From: JBMNQI01 sp050944055
GTDB taxonomy: Bacteria > Bacillota > Clostridia > Oscillospirales > Oscillospiraceae
Assembly (NCBI GenBank): GCA_050944055.1
Contig: JBMNQI010000028.1
Span: 1-28,646 of the forward strand
Direction: 5' to 3'
Length of the DNA stretch: 28,646 bases
Made by a program: the position numbers and the translations under genes. Every line of letters starts with the position of its first letter. Position 1 is the stretch's first letter. Positions 1 through 7,960 of this stretch are shown in pieces. Below the pieces are notes generated by a model. The model saw only the letters and a program-made list of their open reading frames with translations. It did not search any database and was not told the origin of the DNA.

Positions 1-63
1 TTTTTTGAGCGCGGCAGCTATTGCGTGCTCCCGGCCGCCTCCGCCGACTACGAGAACCTTCAT
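1..63 (-). CDS. purD: Phosphoribosylamine-glycine ligase, N-terminal fragment (cut by window edge)
   Basis: Only the first 21 codons lie in the window. They begin MKVLVVGGGGREHA, the nucleotide-binding glycine-rich start typical of GAR synthetase, which joins glycine to phosphoribosylamine with ATP in step two of purine synthesis. The ATG at 63 is preceded by a GGAGG site that overlaps the stop of the upstream AICAR transformylase gene, so purD is the next gene of the same operon. Everything downstream of residue 21 is outside the window, so completeness cannot be judged. Confidence 0.9.
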   Translation of the reverse strand, partial: MKVLVVGGGGREHAIAAALKK

Positions 64-73
64 ATCTGCCTCC

Positions 74-1249
74 TCAATGGTGGAACAGGCGCGCGCCGGT
101 AAATACCATGACTATTCCGTATTTGTCACAGATTTCAATGACGTTGTCGTCGCGTATTGAGCCCCCGGGCTGCACGATGTATGAAACGCCCGATTTGCGG
201 GCGCGCTCGACATTGTCTCCGAATGGGAAGAAGGCGTCGGAACCGAGCGTGACTCCCGAGAGCCATTTAATCCACTCGGCCTTTTCCTCTCTTGTCAGCG
301 GTTCGGGCCGGAACTTGAACGTATTGCGCCAGACGTCCTCGCCGATAACGTCCATATACTCGTCCGAAATATAGACGTCTATGGCGTTGTCGCGGTTGGG
401 CCTTGAAATGCCGTCGATAAACTCAAGGCCGAGAACCTTCGGGTGACGGCGCAGGAACCAGCTGTCGGCCTTGTTTCCCGCGAGCCTTGTGCAGTGTATG
501 CGGGACTGCTGACCTGCGCCTATGCCGATGGCCTGCCCGTCTTTTGTATAGCAGACGGAATTGGACTGGGTGTATTTAAGCGTTATGAGCGAGACAAGCA
601 TATCGCGCTTTGCTTCCTGCGTGAGCTCCTTATTGGCGGTAACTATGTTGCTGAGAAGGGATTCGTCTATCATAAGCTCGTTCCGACCCTGCTGGAACGT
701 AACTCCGTAGACGTCCTTATACTCCTCGGGGTCTGGAACATAGTCTGGGTCGATCTGCACGATGTTGTAATTGCCCTTACGCTTGGATTTAAGAATCTCC
801 AGGGCTTTTTTGGTGTAGCCGGGAGCTATGACGCCGTCGCTCACCTCGCGCGAGAGATATAAAGCCGTCTCCTCGTCGCACATATCGGAGAGAGCCGCCC
901 AGTCCCCATAGGAGCTCAGGCGGTCTGCGCCGCGGGCGCGCACGTATGCGGAGGCGAGGGGGCTGAGCTGAAGCCCGTCCGTAAAGAAGACTTTTTCGTC
1001 AGTTTCGCTCAGAGGCGAGGCGACTGAAGCCCCGGCCGGGCTTACGTGCTTAAACGATGCCGCCGAGGGCAGGCCCGTGGCCCGCTTAAGCTCGCGGACC
1101 AGCTGGTAGCTGTTCAGAGCGTCCAGGAAGTTTATATAGCCCGGGCGGCCGTTGAGCACAGTCACCGGGAGGTTCCGGCCGCCGCGCATGAAGATGCGCG
1201 AAGGCTTCTGGTTGGGGTTGCACCCGTATTTAAGCTCAAGTTCATTCAT
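74..1249 (-). CDS. purH: Stand-alone AICAR transformylase (PurH formyltransferase domain)
   Basis: A 391-residue protein matching only the formyltransferase half of bifunctional PurH: it transfers a formyl group from 10-formyl-THF to AICAR to give FAICAR. The conserved FKHVSPAGA segment holds the Lys-His pair (K67, H68) needed for catalysis. Other family segments are ITLKYTQSNSVCY, GIGAGQQSRIHCTRLA and the C-terminal IVQPGGSIRDDNVI. There is no MGS-like IMP cyclohydrolase domain; ordinary PurH is about 510 residues. The missing step is supplied by the gene immediately before it, which it overlaps by 4 bases. purD follows within 11 bases. Family assignment is firm. The split arrangement is known from some Clostridia and archaea. 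Confidence 0.95.
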   Translation of the reverse strand: MNELELKYGCNPNQKPSRIFMRGGRNLPVTVLNGRPGYINFLDALNSYQLVRELKRATGLPSAASFKHVSPAGASVASPLSETDEKVFFTDGLQLSPLASAYVRARGADRLSSYGDWAALSDMCDEETALYLSREVSDGVIAPGYTKKALEILKSKRKGNYNIVQIDPDYVPDPEEYKDVYGVTFQQGRNELMIDESLLSNIVTANKELTQEAKRDMLVSLITLKYTQSNSVCYTKDGQAIGIGAGQQSRIHCTRLAGNKADSWFLRRHPKVLGLEFIDGISRPNRDNAIDVYISDEYMDVIGEDVWRNTFKFRPEPLTREEKAEWIKWLSGVTLGSDAFFPFGDNVERARKSGVSYIVQPGGSIRDDNVIEICDKYGIVMVFTGARLFHH

Positions 1250-1956
1250 TTTACCGGGCCTCCGTATTTATTGAATATTACGCTCTCATATTTGCCGGTC
1301 TCAATCTCAATAAACCGGGCAAAAAGCGAAACCTTATTGTCACTGTCAAGGCTGTCCCACAGTTTTAAGGCAAAATCGCGCAGCCCGCCCTCAATTTTCA
1401 CGGGCTTCGGCTCGCCCTCAAATGACGGGAGTATGTCCCCGTCGCGCGCGTATGTGTGAATGAAATGGCCGCGTCCCGCGGGAGGATTGGAGTATTCAAA
1501 GAAGCTCCTTATACAGCAGGATGGGTCGCCTTCAAAGCTTTTGAGTATTGAGAGCCTGTAATCCCCGTTGGGCATTATGATACCCGAAATGCGCGGCGTA
1601 TAATTCGGCTTATCCGGCTCAAACTCGCGCTTTCGCAGAGCATAGTCAAAATCGCGGCCATTTGCGTAGGCCTCAAATATAGTGTCTGTCTGGTCGCCGT
1701 TTGTGACGATGGTCATGCCGCCTGTGCAGCGCACGGGAAAGTAAATAATAAGAGAAGGGTCTGTCATTTTGGACGGGTCGTAAGCCTGAATCCTTAAACC
1801 GTCGCCTTCCTTGACAAAGACGCGGTTGCGGCTGTTTGCGCTGCGGCCCATAATAAAATAGACAGCCGCCGCATATTTCCCGCAGGCGCTTCGCCCGAGA
1901 ATAATGCCGCGGCCCGGATAGCTGTTTGAGCGAAGGTCGGCGAACAGGTCAATCAT
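1246..1956 (-). CDS. purO: IMP cyclohydrolase, PurO-like family
   Basis: A 236-residue protein resembling the archaeal-type PurO IMP cyclohydrolase (IMP_cyclohyd family), which closes the FAICAR ring to IMP. Recognisable stretches are the N-terminal NSYPGRGIILGRSACG, the YFIMGRSANSRNRVF segment, TNGDQTDT near residue 82 and the PNYTPRISG segment. It has no similarity to the MGS-like cyclohydrolase domain of bifunctional PurH. Its ribosome site GGAGG lies in the end of purN, and its end overlaps the AICAR transformylase start by 4 bases, so the two halves of the last purine steps are translationally coupled. The symbol follows the archaeal gene. The function is inferred from family plus position. 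Confidence 0.85.
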   Translation of the reverse strand: MIDLFADLRSNSYPGRGIILGRSACGKYAAAVYFIMGRSANSRNRVFVKEGDGLRIQAYDPSKMTDPSLIIYFPVRCTGGMTIVTNGDQTDTIFEAYANGRDFDYALRKREFEPDKPNYTPRISGIIMPNGDYRLSILKSFEGDPSCCIRSFFEYSNPPAGRGHFIHTYARDGDILPSFEGEPKPVKIEGGLRDFALKLWDSLDSDNKVSLFARFIEIETGKYESVIFNKYGGPVK

Positions 1957-1958
1957 TT

Positions 1959-2567
1959 TTATTCCTCCTTAATATGGACAATGCCGTTTTCCACTGTAAG
2001 GCGGCCGCCGCAAAAAAGGCGCACGGCGCGCGGCAGGATCTCCCATTCCGCCTGCTCCATAACGCGTTTTTGCAGAGTTACCGGCGTATCGCCCTCGTAA
2101 ACCTCAACGGCTTTCTGCAGAATTATCGGTCCGCCGTCAGTCACCGCGCTTACGAAATGGACGGTTGCTCCCGTTATCTTGACTCCTTTATTAAGCGCCG
2201 CCTCGTGCACGCGAAGTCCGTAATAGCCGTCGCCGCAGAAGGAGGGGATGAGCGACGGATGGACGTTTATGATCCTATTTTTATATTCACGGAGAATTTC
2301 CCCTGACAGCACGCACATAAACCCGGCAAGCACTATAAGATCCGCTTTGAGCTCTTTCAGCAGGCTGAGCAGCGCGTCGGAATAAGCCTCGCGGTCATTA
2401 TAGTCCTTCCGGGCTATAACATAAGTTGCTATGCCCGCTTTCTTCGCCCGCTCAAGAGCGTAGGCTCCCTGCTTTGAGGATATGACGGCCGATATATTTA
2501 TGCCGTCGTCTATGAGCGCCTGCAGGTTCGTGCCTCCGCCGGAGACGAGGACGGCTATATTCAGCAT
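1959..2567 (-). CDS. purN: Phosphoribosylglycinamide formyltransferase (GAR transformylase)
   Basis: A 202-residue folate-dependent GAR transformylase, of normal length for PurN. It adds the first formyl group to GAR. The start MLNIAVLVSGGGTNLQALID is the classic substrate-phosphate loop. The catalytic triad is visible as N101 and H103 in the NVHPSLIPSF motif and D144 in the SAVTDGGPII motif. The gene starts 7 bases inside the end of purM, so the two are coupled, and its last codons carry the ribosome site for the PurO-like gene. Nothing unusual was seen. Confidence 0.96.
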   Translation of the reverse strand: MLNIAVLVSGGGTNLQALIDDGINISAVISSKQGAYALERAKKAGIATYVIARKDYNDREAYSDALLSLLKELKADLIVLAGFMCVLSGEILREYKNRIINVHPSLIPSFCGDGYYGLRVHEAALNKGVKITGATVHFVSAVTDGGPIILQKAVEVYEGDTPVTLQKRVMEQAEWEILPRAVRLFCGGRLTVENGIVHIKEE

Positions 2568-3607
2568 AGGTCTACACCTTTTTCGCCGCTTACGCAGCGG
2601 CCTATTATATAGGGCCGCTCGCCTGAACGCACTATAGCCTCCACAGCATGGCCGACGTCGTCTTTGCCGAGCGCGATAATAAGGCCGAGGCCCATGTTGA
2701 AGGTATTGTACATATCGTGCTCTGAAATGCCGCCGACGTTCTGAATATACTCGAAGATCGGGTGCACGGGGAAGGAATTGAGGTCGATCCGGGCTCTGAC
2801 GCCCTCGGGCAGCATGCGCGGCACGTTCTCATAGAAGCCCCCGCCGGTAATATGGCAGATTCCCTTGACGTCAATACCGCTCCTGAGAAGACTGTGGACG
2901 GCCGAGACGTATATGCGCGTCGGCTTTAACAGCTCCTCGCCAAGCGTGCAGCAAAGCTCAGGGCAGAACTTTGAAAGTGATTCCGGGTCGGGGCTTAATA
3001 CCTTGCGAACAAGCGAAAAACCGTTCGAGTGGAGGCCGCTTGAAGAGAAGCCGATTAGTATGTCGCCCGGAGCGATACGCGAGCCGTCTATAATCTTTTG
3101 CCTATCCACGATTCCGACGGCGAAGCCTGCAAGGTCGTATTCGTCTTCTGGGTAAATACCGGGCATTTCCGCCGTCTCGCCGCCAACCAGAGAGCAGCCC
3201 GACCTGCGGCAGCCGTCGGCGATGCCGGAGACGATGCGGGCCACCTTTTCAGGATAGTTCTTCCCCATCGCGATATAGTCCAGGAAGAACAAAGGCACAG
3301 CGCCTGAGCATATGATATCGTTTACGCACATCGCAACGCAGTCGATTCCGATCGTATCATGCTTATCAAGCAAGAAAGCTATTTTCAGCTTTGTTCCGAC
3401 GCCGTCCGTACCCGAGACGAGTACAGGCTGCTTCATATTGCTCAAATCGGGGGCAAACATGCCGCCGAAGCCTCCGATGCCACCGAGAACGCCGTCTGTA
3501 TAGGTGCTCTCAATGAGGGGCTTAATCATATCTACCGCCTTGTACCCCGCGGTGACGTCCACGCCCGCTTCGGCGTAGCTTTTACTTGAACTGTCTTTAA
3601 CTGACAT
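2561..3607 (-). CDS. purM: Phosphoribosylformylglycinamidine cyclo-ligase (AIR synthetase)
   Basis: A 348-residue AIR synthetase, of usual length. It closes FGAM to AIR with ATP in the cytoplasm. The N-terminal SYAEAGVDVTAGYKAV and VSGTDGVGTKLKIAF segments, IGIDCVAMCVNDI and GGETAEMPGIY are the family signatures. The ATG at 3607 has GGAAGGA seven bases upstream. It lies 35 bases after purC and overlaps purN. No purF, purL, purS or purQ is present in the window, so PRPP amidotransferase and FGAM synthetase must be elsewhere. Confidence 0.97.
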   Translation of the reverse strand: MSVKDSSSKSYAEAGVDVTAGYKAVDMIKPLIESTYTDGVLGGIGGFGGMFAPDLSNMKQPVLVSGTDGVGTKLKIAFLLDKHDTIGIDCVAMCVNDIICSGAVPLFFLDYIAMGKNYPEKVARIVSGIADGCRRSGCSLVGGETAEMPGIYPEDEYDLAGFAVGIVDRQKIIDGSRIAPGDILIGFSSSGLHSNGFSLVRKVLSPDPESLSKFCPELCCTLGEELLKPTRIYVSAVHSLLRSGIDVKGICHITGGGFYENVPRMLPEGVRARIDLNSFPVHPIFEYIQNVGGISEHDMYNTFNMGLGLIIALGKDDVGHAVEAIVRSGERPYIIGRCVSGEKGVDLC

Positions 3608-3642
3608 TGTTTAATCCTTCCTGTGACGGAAATAAGTGGTAG

Positions 3643-4356
3643 CTAATTGTCCCCCAGGAGCCTTTTGGCCATTTCCCGGTAGGCGCCTTCGACGTTGCCG
3701 AGATCGCGGCGGAAACGGTCCTTGTCCAGCTTTTCACCGGTTTTTAAATCCCAGAAGCGGCAGGTATCGGGAGATATCTCGTCCGCCAGCACCAGAGTAT
3801 TGTCCGAGGTCTTGCCGAATTCAAGCTTGAAGTCTACAAGCGTAATGCCGCAGGACAGAAGATGCTCTTTGAGTATATCGTTTATCATAAACGCGTACTT
3901 TTTAATAAGCGCGATGTCTTCCTCTGTCGCAAGGCCGAGGGCGATAGCGTGGTAATCGTTTATGAGCGGGTCGCCGAGTTCATCGTTTTTATATGAAAAT
4001 TCCAGCGTGCTGATAAGAAGCTTCTGCCCCTCGGGAACGCCGTACCTCTGAGAGAACGAGCCGGCGGCTATATTGCGTATTATGACTTCAAGCGGGACAA
4101 TCTTTACCTTCTTAACGGCCGTCTCGCGGTCTGAAATCTCATTTATATAATGCGTTGGTATGCCGTGCTTTTCGAGCAGCCGCATCAGATTGTTTGTCAT
4201 GCGGTTGTTAATCGCGCCCTTGCCGAGTATTGTGCCTTTTTTCTGGCCGTTGAAGGCCGTCGCGTCGTCCTTGTAATCCACAATATAAATTTCCGGGTCG
4301 TCGGTGGCGAAAACCCTCTTAGCTTTGCCTTCATATACCTGCGCGAGCTTTTTCAT
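3643..4356 (-). CDS. purC: SAICAR synthetase
   Basis: A 237-residue SAICAR synthetase that condenses CAIR with aspartate using ATP. Visible family segments are YEGKAKRVFATDDPE at the start, YKDDATAFNGQKKG, the PLEVIIRNIAAGSFSQRYG stretch and LVDFKLEFG followed by LADEISPDTCRFWD. Length is typical of the short bacterial type. It overlaps the end of purE by 4 bases (ATGA-type coupling), consistent with the usual purE-purC pairing. Confidence 0.97.
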   Translation of the reverse strand: MKKLAQVYEGKAKRVFATDDPEIYIVDYKDDATAFNGQKKGTILGKGAINNRMTNNLMRLLEKHGIPTHYINEISDRETAVKKVKIVPLEVIIRNIAAGSFSQRYGVPEGQKLLISTLEFSYKNDELGDPLINDYHAIALGLATEEDIALIKKYAFMINDILKEHLLSCGITLVDFKLEFGKTSDNTLVLADEISPDTCRFWDLKTGEKLDKDRFRRDLGNVEGAYREMAKRLLGDN

Positions 4357-4841
4357 AGATTAACCTCCAGGTTTTTGTTTGCCTCGTCGACCTTCTCGGC
4401 CATTCTGCGCTTATGCTCAGCCAGCTTTTCCGCGAGGGAGGCTTCGCTTAAAGCAAGTATCTGGACTGCGAGTATGGCCGCGTTTTCGGCTCCGTTTATT
4501 GCGACCGTGGCCACAGGAATGCCGGAAGGCATCTGGACGGTCGAAAGAAGGCTGTCAAGCCCGTCCAGCGCGGAGGATTTGACAGGCACGCCAATAACGG
4601 GGAGAGTGGTCAGCGACGCGAGAACGCCCGCAAGGTGGGCGGCCTTGCCGGCTGCGGCTATTATTACGCCGAAACCGTTTTCCGCGGCGGAGGCGGAAAA
4701 ATCATGCGCCAGCTTAGGTGAGCGGTGCGCAGAAATAACACGGATGTCGAAGGGAACGCCGAAATCGAGAAGAGTCTTGACAGCCGGCTCCAGCACCGGA
4801 TAATCGCTTGCGGAACCCATGACAAGGGCGACTTTTTTCAT
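4353..4841 (-). CDS. purE: N5-carboxyaminoimidazole ribonucleotide mutase
   Basis: A 162-residue class I PurE that converts N5-CAIR to CAIR. The substrate-binding MGSASDYPVLEPAV start and the RVISAHRSPKLAHDF motif with the catalytic His are present, as is the GAAHLAGVLASLTTLPVIGVPV-like core, here beginning GKAAHLAGVLA. It is the first gene of the purine operon: the promoter lies about 110 bases upstream. No purK is adjacent. PurK could be elsewhere in the genome. Confidence 0.97.
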   Translation of the reverse strand: MKKVALVMGSASDYPVLEPAVKTLLDFGVPFDIRVISAHRSPKLAHDFSASAAENGFGVIIAAAGKAAHLAGVLASLTTLPVIGVPVKSSALDGLDSLLSTVQMPSGIPVATVAINGAENAAILAVQILALSEASLAEKLAEHKRRMAEKVDEANKNLEVNL

Positions 4842-4881
4842 ATTATCCCTCTTTCAGTCATACACGCGTTTTAACGCAAAA

Positions 4882-4903
4882 AGCCCCGGAGCGAGCGAGA
4901 GCT
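4882..4903 (-). promoter_or_regulatory. Weak hairpin plus U-run in the purine leader, possible attenuator
   Basis: Within the roughly 105-base leader of the purine operon, AGCTC (4903-4899) can pair with GGGCT (4886-4882), one pair being G-U, followed by five T. It is a weak stem. No purine-riboswitch core and no convincing tandem PurR boxes were seen, so if the operon is purine-regulated the mechanism is not evident. Confidence 0.2.
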
Positions 4904-4951
4904 ATACGCCTTACCGCCACCTCCAAGACCGATTCAGTATGATGATATAAA

Positions 4952-4980
4952 ATTCTATAATAAATAATGTCTTTTTTCAA
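4952..4980 (-). promoter_or_regulatory. Promoter of the purine operon
   Basis: TTGAAA (4980-4975), a 17-base spacer, then TAGAAT (4957-4952) on the minus strand. This is a good match to the housekeeping sigma consensus and points at purE, leaving a leader of about 105 bases. It lies between the purine operon and the terminator of the preceding minus-strand gene. Confidence 0.8.
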
Positions 4981-5066
4981 GCGACAGAGAATACTTGATT
5001 TTTTTTCGTACACATACACAATCGCGGCCCTGTTTTTCGACGCCTGTAATGTAATATTGCAGAATA

Positions 5067-5093
5067 GCCGCCCAAAAAAACAGTTTGGGCGGC
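5067..5093 (-). terminator. Terminator hairpin after the GT4-CsaB fusion gene
   Basis: GCCGCCCAAA and TTTGGGCGGC form a perfect 10-pair stem around a 7-base loop, starting six bases after the TAA stop at 5099. The trailing U-run on the minus strand is poor (TATTCTG), so it may be only partly effective. Confidence 0.65.
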
Positions 5094-5098
5094 CCGTT

Positions 5099-7315
5099 TT
5101 ACAGGCCCAGCAGTTTAGCGGCGGCATCCGTATTCCTTTTTTCAACGTCCCGGAGGCGCTTTACCGCCCCGAGCAGCTCGCCGCGCCGACCGCCGCGCTC
5201 GACGGCCCGGTCGATAAACGAACATAGCCTGTCCGTATCAATCTCGCTTAAGTCGGCAAAAAGGTCCTGGCCTATATAACGCAGGAAGGATGAGACCTTC
5301 TTGTCGTAAGCTATGCCTATAAGGGGCACGCCCTGCGATGAGGCGAAGATTAACCCGTGCAGGCGCATGGAAATAACGACGCGCATGCGCGAGTAGACCC
5401 CTATGGTTAAACCCGAGGAGATCGAGCCCTTCCATAGAAGGCAGGGGGAATTGACGGCTTCCATTACGGCTTTCGACTGGCCGATGTCATAGCGGGGCTC
5501 AATGGGCACGAATACCGGCGTCAGGCCGTATTTTTTATACGCGTAGTCCGCCGCCGCGGCAAAAACAGGTATCTTCTCGTTGAAACCGGGCCAGCGGCGG
5601 ACGGAAAAGCATATATACTTGCCGTCAGGGTCGATGCCGGACCGCTCCAGCTCGTCGGAAACAATCTCGGGCGGGGCAGGGGGAAGCGTGAGGGCGGGGT
5701 CTGAAGACAGAATAAGCTCGGGCCTTATTATTCCCATTTCCCTGATTTCGCGCAGCGAATCGTCCTCACGCAGCGTAATAACGTCGACACAGCTGTTAAG
5801 CACACGGACTGAGAGCCATTTGCTGAAACGGCGGTTAACGGGGCCGAAGCCGCAGCCATACATCTGAACCGCGCAGCCGCATCTCTTTGCGGCCGCAAGC
5901 GTGAAAAGATAAAACCAGAGCGAACGCCGGCTCGTAACATCCTGAATCAGGCTGCCGCCTCCGTTGAGATAGAGCTTTGAGCGGCGCATGACACTGAGGA
6001 ATTTTGGGAAGTTGAACGTGTATACCGTGTCCGTTCTGTAGCGAGCGGCGATATTCCGGCTGCGGCGGGTCATCACCGTAACCGGCATATCCGGGTCGAG
6101 GGAGCGCATCTCGAGAAGTATGGCTTCAAGTATAGCGTCGTCGCCGGCATTGTCCCGCCCGTACGACCCGCAGATCAAAACGCCGTCTTTCTTGTTTTTT
6201 CTGGCTTCACGGCGTAAGATGGCGCTGTATATTTCCAGCTGGCGCTCTTTTGTGACCTGGAGCGAATAATCGCGGCTCGCGAGGCTGAAAAGGCTGTCTC
6301 CAAGCCTTCGGCGCAGTATCGGGTCGGATGCAAGAGCTGAAATATGGGAGGCCAGCGCGCCGATATCGCCGGCTTCAAACAAAAGGCCGGTTTTGCCATG
6401 GTGAATAAGGCGCGGAACCCCGCCTACGCGCGACGCTATGGTGGGCAGATGCAGCCTGGCCCCCTCCGTCAGGGCATAGGGGAAAGTTTCGGACAGGGAA
6501 GTGAGCGTGTTAATATCCAGGGCGTTGTAAAAGCTCATTATATCGTCCTGCCAGCCTAAAAAACGGACCTTGTCTTGAATTTTAAGCGAGGCAACCAGAT
6601 GTGTGAGCTCTTTTCTCTGCGGGCCCTCCCCGGCTATAAGCAGGCGAAGGCGGGGCTCAAGCTCGGCGGCGGCGGCAAACGCGTATATTAAAGTTGAGAC
6701 GGACTTGACCGGGTCGAGGCGCGCCGCTATGCCTACTATAATTGAATCGGGCGGGAAATCGGCACCGACGCTTGCAAGATACTGAGCTCTGTCCAAAACG
6801 GGGAGATCGCCTGAAAAATCCAGGCCGTTGTATATCGTGAACATGCTGCCGGGGCGCAGGCCGCGGCGTATCAGAAGCTCCGTCATCTGGTCGGAAACCC
6901 CTATATGCCAGCGGATGCGGCGTATAGCGATTTTGTTTATAGTGCCGTAAACAAGATTTGCAAGCGGCCTGCCCATATAATCGAGACGGTTGTCGCTGTG
7001 AATGGTGGTGACGACGGGCAGCCCGAGGCAGCGCTGGAGCAGCATGCCCATCAGATTCCCGCGGGAACCGTGACAGTGTATAATGTCATAGTTCCCGGCC
7101 GCTATCATTTTCTTCAGCCGCCTCAGGGCGGTAAGGAAGCCCTTCCTGATTACCAGCGTGTCGATTCCCAATGCCTCGGCTTCGCGTGAAAATTCGCCCT
7201 CTGTGAAGCAAACAAGCTTCACGTCAACCTCGCCTTGAAGCGAGTGAAGCAGGGACAGGACATGCGTCTTTGCGCCGCCCACATCGCCGCCGCTTATCAG
7301 GGTTATGACTTTCAT
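5099..7315 (-). CDS. csaB: Fusion of GT4 glycosyltransferase and CsaB-type polysaccharide pyruvyl transferase
   Basis: A 738-residue two-domain protein. Residues about 1-365 are a GT4-type glycosyltransferase: glycine-rich ISGGDVGGAKTHV start, IHCHGSRGN, YNGLDF, GEGPQR and the E(x)7E motif in SETFPYALTEG. Residues about 378-735 are a CsaB-type pyruvyl transferase: GSYGRDNAGDDAILEAI, YLNGGGSLIQD, GCGFGPV and SMRLHGLIFAS. CsaB proteins add a ketal-linked pyruvate to a secondary wall polysaccharide so that SLH domains can bind it. Joining a glycosyltransferase to it suggests that sugar transfer and pyruvylation are coupled at the membrane; that is inference. The ATG at 7315 is preferred to the GTG at 7321 because GGAG sits 8 bases before it. 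A complete SLH protein lies at 21993-23186. Confidence 0.9.
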   Translation of the reverse strand: MKVITLISGGDVGGAKTHVLSLLHSLQGEVDVKLVCFTEGEFSREAEALGIDTLVIRKGFLTALRRLKKMIAAGNYDIIHCHGSRGNLMGMLLQRCLGLPVVTTIHSDNRLDYMGRPLANLVYGTINKIAIRRIRWHIGVSDQMTELLIRRGLRPGSMFTIYNGLDFSGDLPVLDRAQYLASVGADFPPDSIIVGIAARLDPVKSVSTLIYAFAAAAELEPRLRLLIAGEGPQRKELTHLVASLKIQDKVRFLGWQDDIMSFYNALDINTLTSLSETFPYALTEGARLHLPTIASRVGGVPRLIHHGKTGLLFEAGDIGALASHISALASDPILRRRLGDSLFSLASRDYSLQVTKERQLEIYSAILRREARKNKKDGVLICGSYGRDNAGDDAILEAILLEMRSLDPDMPVTVMTRRSRNIAARYRTDTVYTFNFPKFLSVMRRSKLYLNGGGSLIQDVTSRRSLWFYLFTLAAAKRCGCAVQMYGCGFGPVNRRFSKWLSVRVLNSCVDVITLREDDSLREIREMGIIRPELILSSDPALTLPPAPPEIVSDELERSGIDPDGKYICFSVRRWPGFNEKIPVFAAAADYAYKKYGLTPVFVPIEPRYDIGQSKAVMEAVNSPCLLWKGSISSGLTIGVYSRMRVVISMRLHGLIFASSQGVPLIGIAYDKKVSSFLRYIGQDLFADLSEIDTDRLCSFIDRAVERGGRRGELLGAVKRLRDVEKRNTDAAAKLLGL

Positions 7316-7350
7316 TCGCACTTCTCCGATAGATTCGTTCTTGATTTATA

Positions 7351-7379
7351 CGATTACTTATTATACAATAAAATAATTC
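7351..7379 (+). promoter_or_regulatory. Promoter of the DUF4330-PAP2 pair
   Basis: TTGATT (7351-7356), 17 bases, TACAAT (7374-7379), followed by a leader of about 75 bases to the ATG at 7460. It lies downstream, in the sense of its own transcription, of nothing else on the plus strand, and overlaps the start region of the opposing transcript. Confidence 0.7.
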
Positions 7380-7408
7380 AAAATAATGTATAATATAGCA
7401 ATGCGGTT

Positions 7409-7437
7409 ATTATACATTAAACAAACCAAACAATCAA
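7409..7437 (-). promoter_or_regulatory. csaB: Promoter of the GT4-CsaB fusion gene
   Basis: TTGATT (7437-7432), 17 bases, TATAAT (7414-7409) on the minus strand. Predicted start near 7402, leader about 87 bases. It faces the plus-strand promoter at 7351-7379, so the two transcripts should overlap by a few bases at their 5' ends. Confidence 0.7.
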
Positions 7438-7459
7438 CAATTATAAAGGAACGGTTAGT

Positions 7460-7960
7460 ATGAGTGATCCGAAGCCCAGGAAGAAGTTCAACATCATAGA
7501 CGTTATCGTTATCGCAGTTATTTTGCTTGCGCTTGTATTCGCGGCGTATAAGCTGATCGAGAGGCGCAACGACCCCTCGACGAAGTATGTGGATATAACA
7601 TATACAGTCCGGTGCCCGAACGTGGATAAGACGGCGTGGGAGAGCATCTCAGACTTTGAGGTCCCGGCGCAGCTCGTTTCGGGCGATTACTATGTGGACA
7701 ACGCCTATGTGACAGACTGCCGGGCGGAGGAGGCGGCGGACGAGGTCGAATTTTTCTATGACAACGACGGGAATGTGCGCAGCCGTTATATGGGGAATAA
7801 AGTAAACGTGATATTTACGATAAAGGCCAAGGTTCTGGACACGGCCGTGCTGCAGGTATCTTCGCAGGAAATCAGGATCGGCCGCGCCAACTACTATGTA
7901 AAGACGCAATATTATGAGCTCTCCGGCACCATACTGAGCCTTGACGTGGACAGGAAATGA
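7460..7960 (+). CDS. DUF4330 family membrane-anchored protein
   Basis: A 166-residue protein with a short basic N-terminus, one membrane segment at about residues 11-30 (NIIDVIVIAVILLALVFAAY) and an extracellular beta-rich domain. The pattern matches the DUF4330 family, whose role is unknown. AAAGGA lies 9 bases before the ATG. Its stop overlaps the start of the PAP2 gene (ATGA), so the two are cotranscribed. The pairing with a lipid phosphatase and the divergent wall-polysaccharide gene suggests an envelope function, but that is inference. Confidence 0.75.
   Translation: MSDPKPRKKFNIIDVIVIAVILLALVFAAYKLIERRNDPSTKYVDITYTVRCPNVDKTAWESISDFEVPAQLVSGDYYVDNAYVTDCRAEEAADEVEFFYDNDGNVRSRYMGNKVNVIFTIKAKVLDTAVLQVSSQEIRIGRANYYVKTQYYELSGTILSLDVDRK

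Noticed and set aside
4862..5040. Purine riboswitch or paired PurR boxes before purE
   Set aside because: CGAAAA-like tracts occur at 5000-5040 but not in the spacing of known PurBoxes, and no riboswitch core sequence was found.
4858..5145. 95-codon minus-strand reading frame upstream of purE
   Set aside because: It runs through the purE promoter and the terminator of the preceding gene, has no ribosome site and no recognisable protein pattern.
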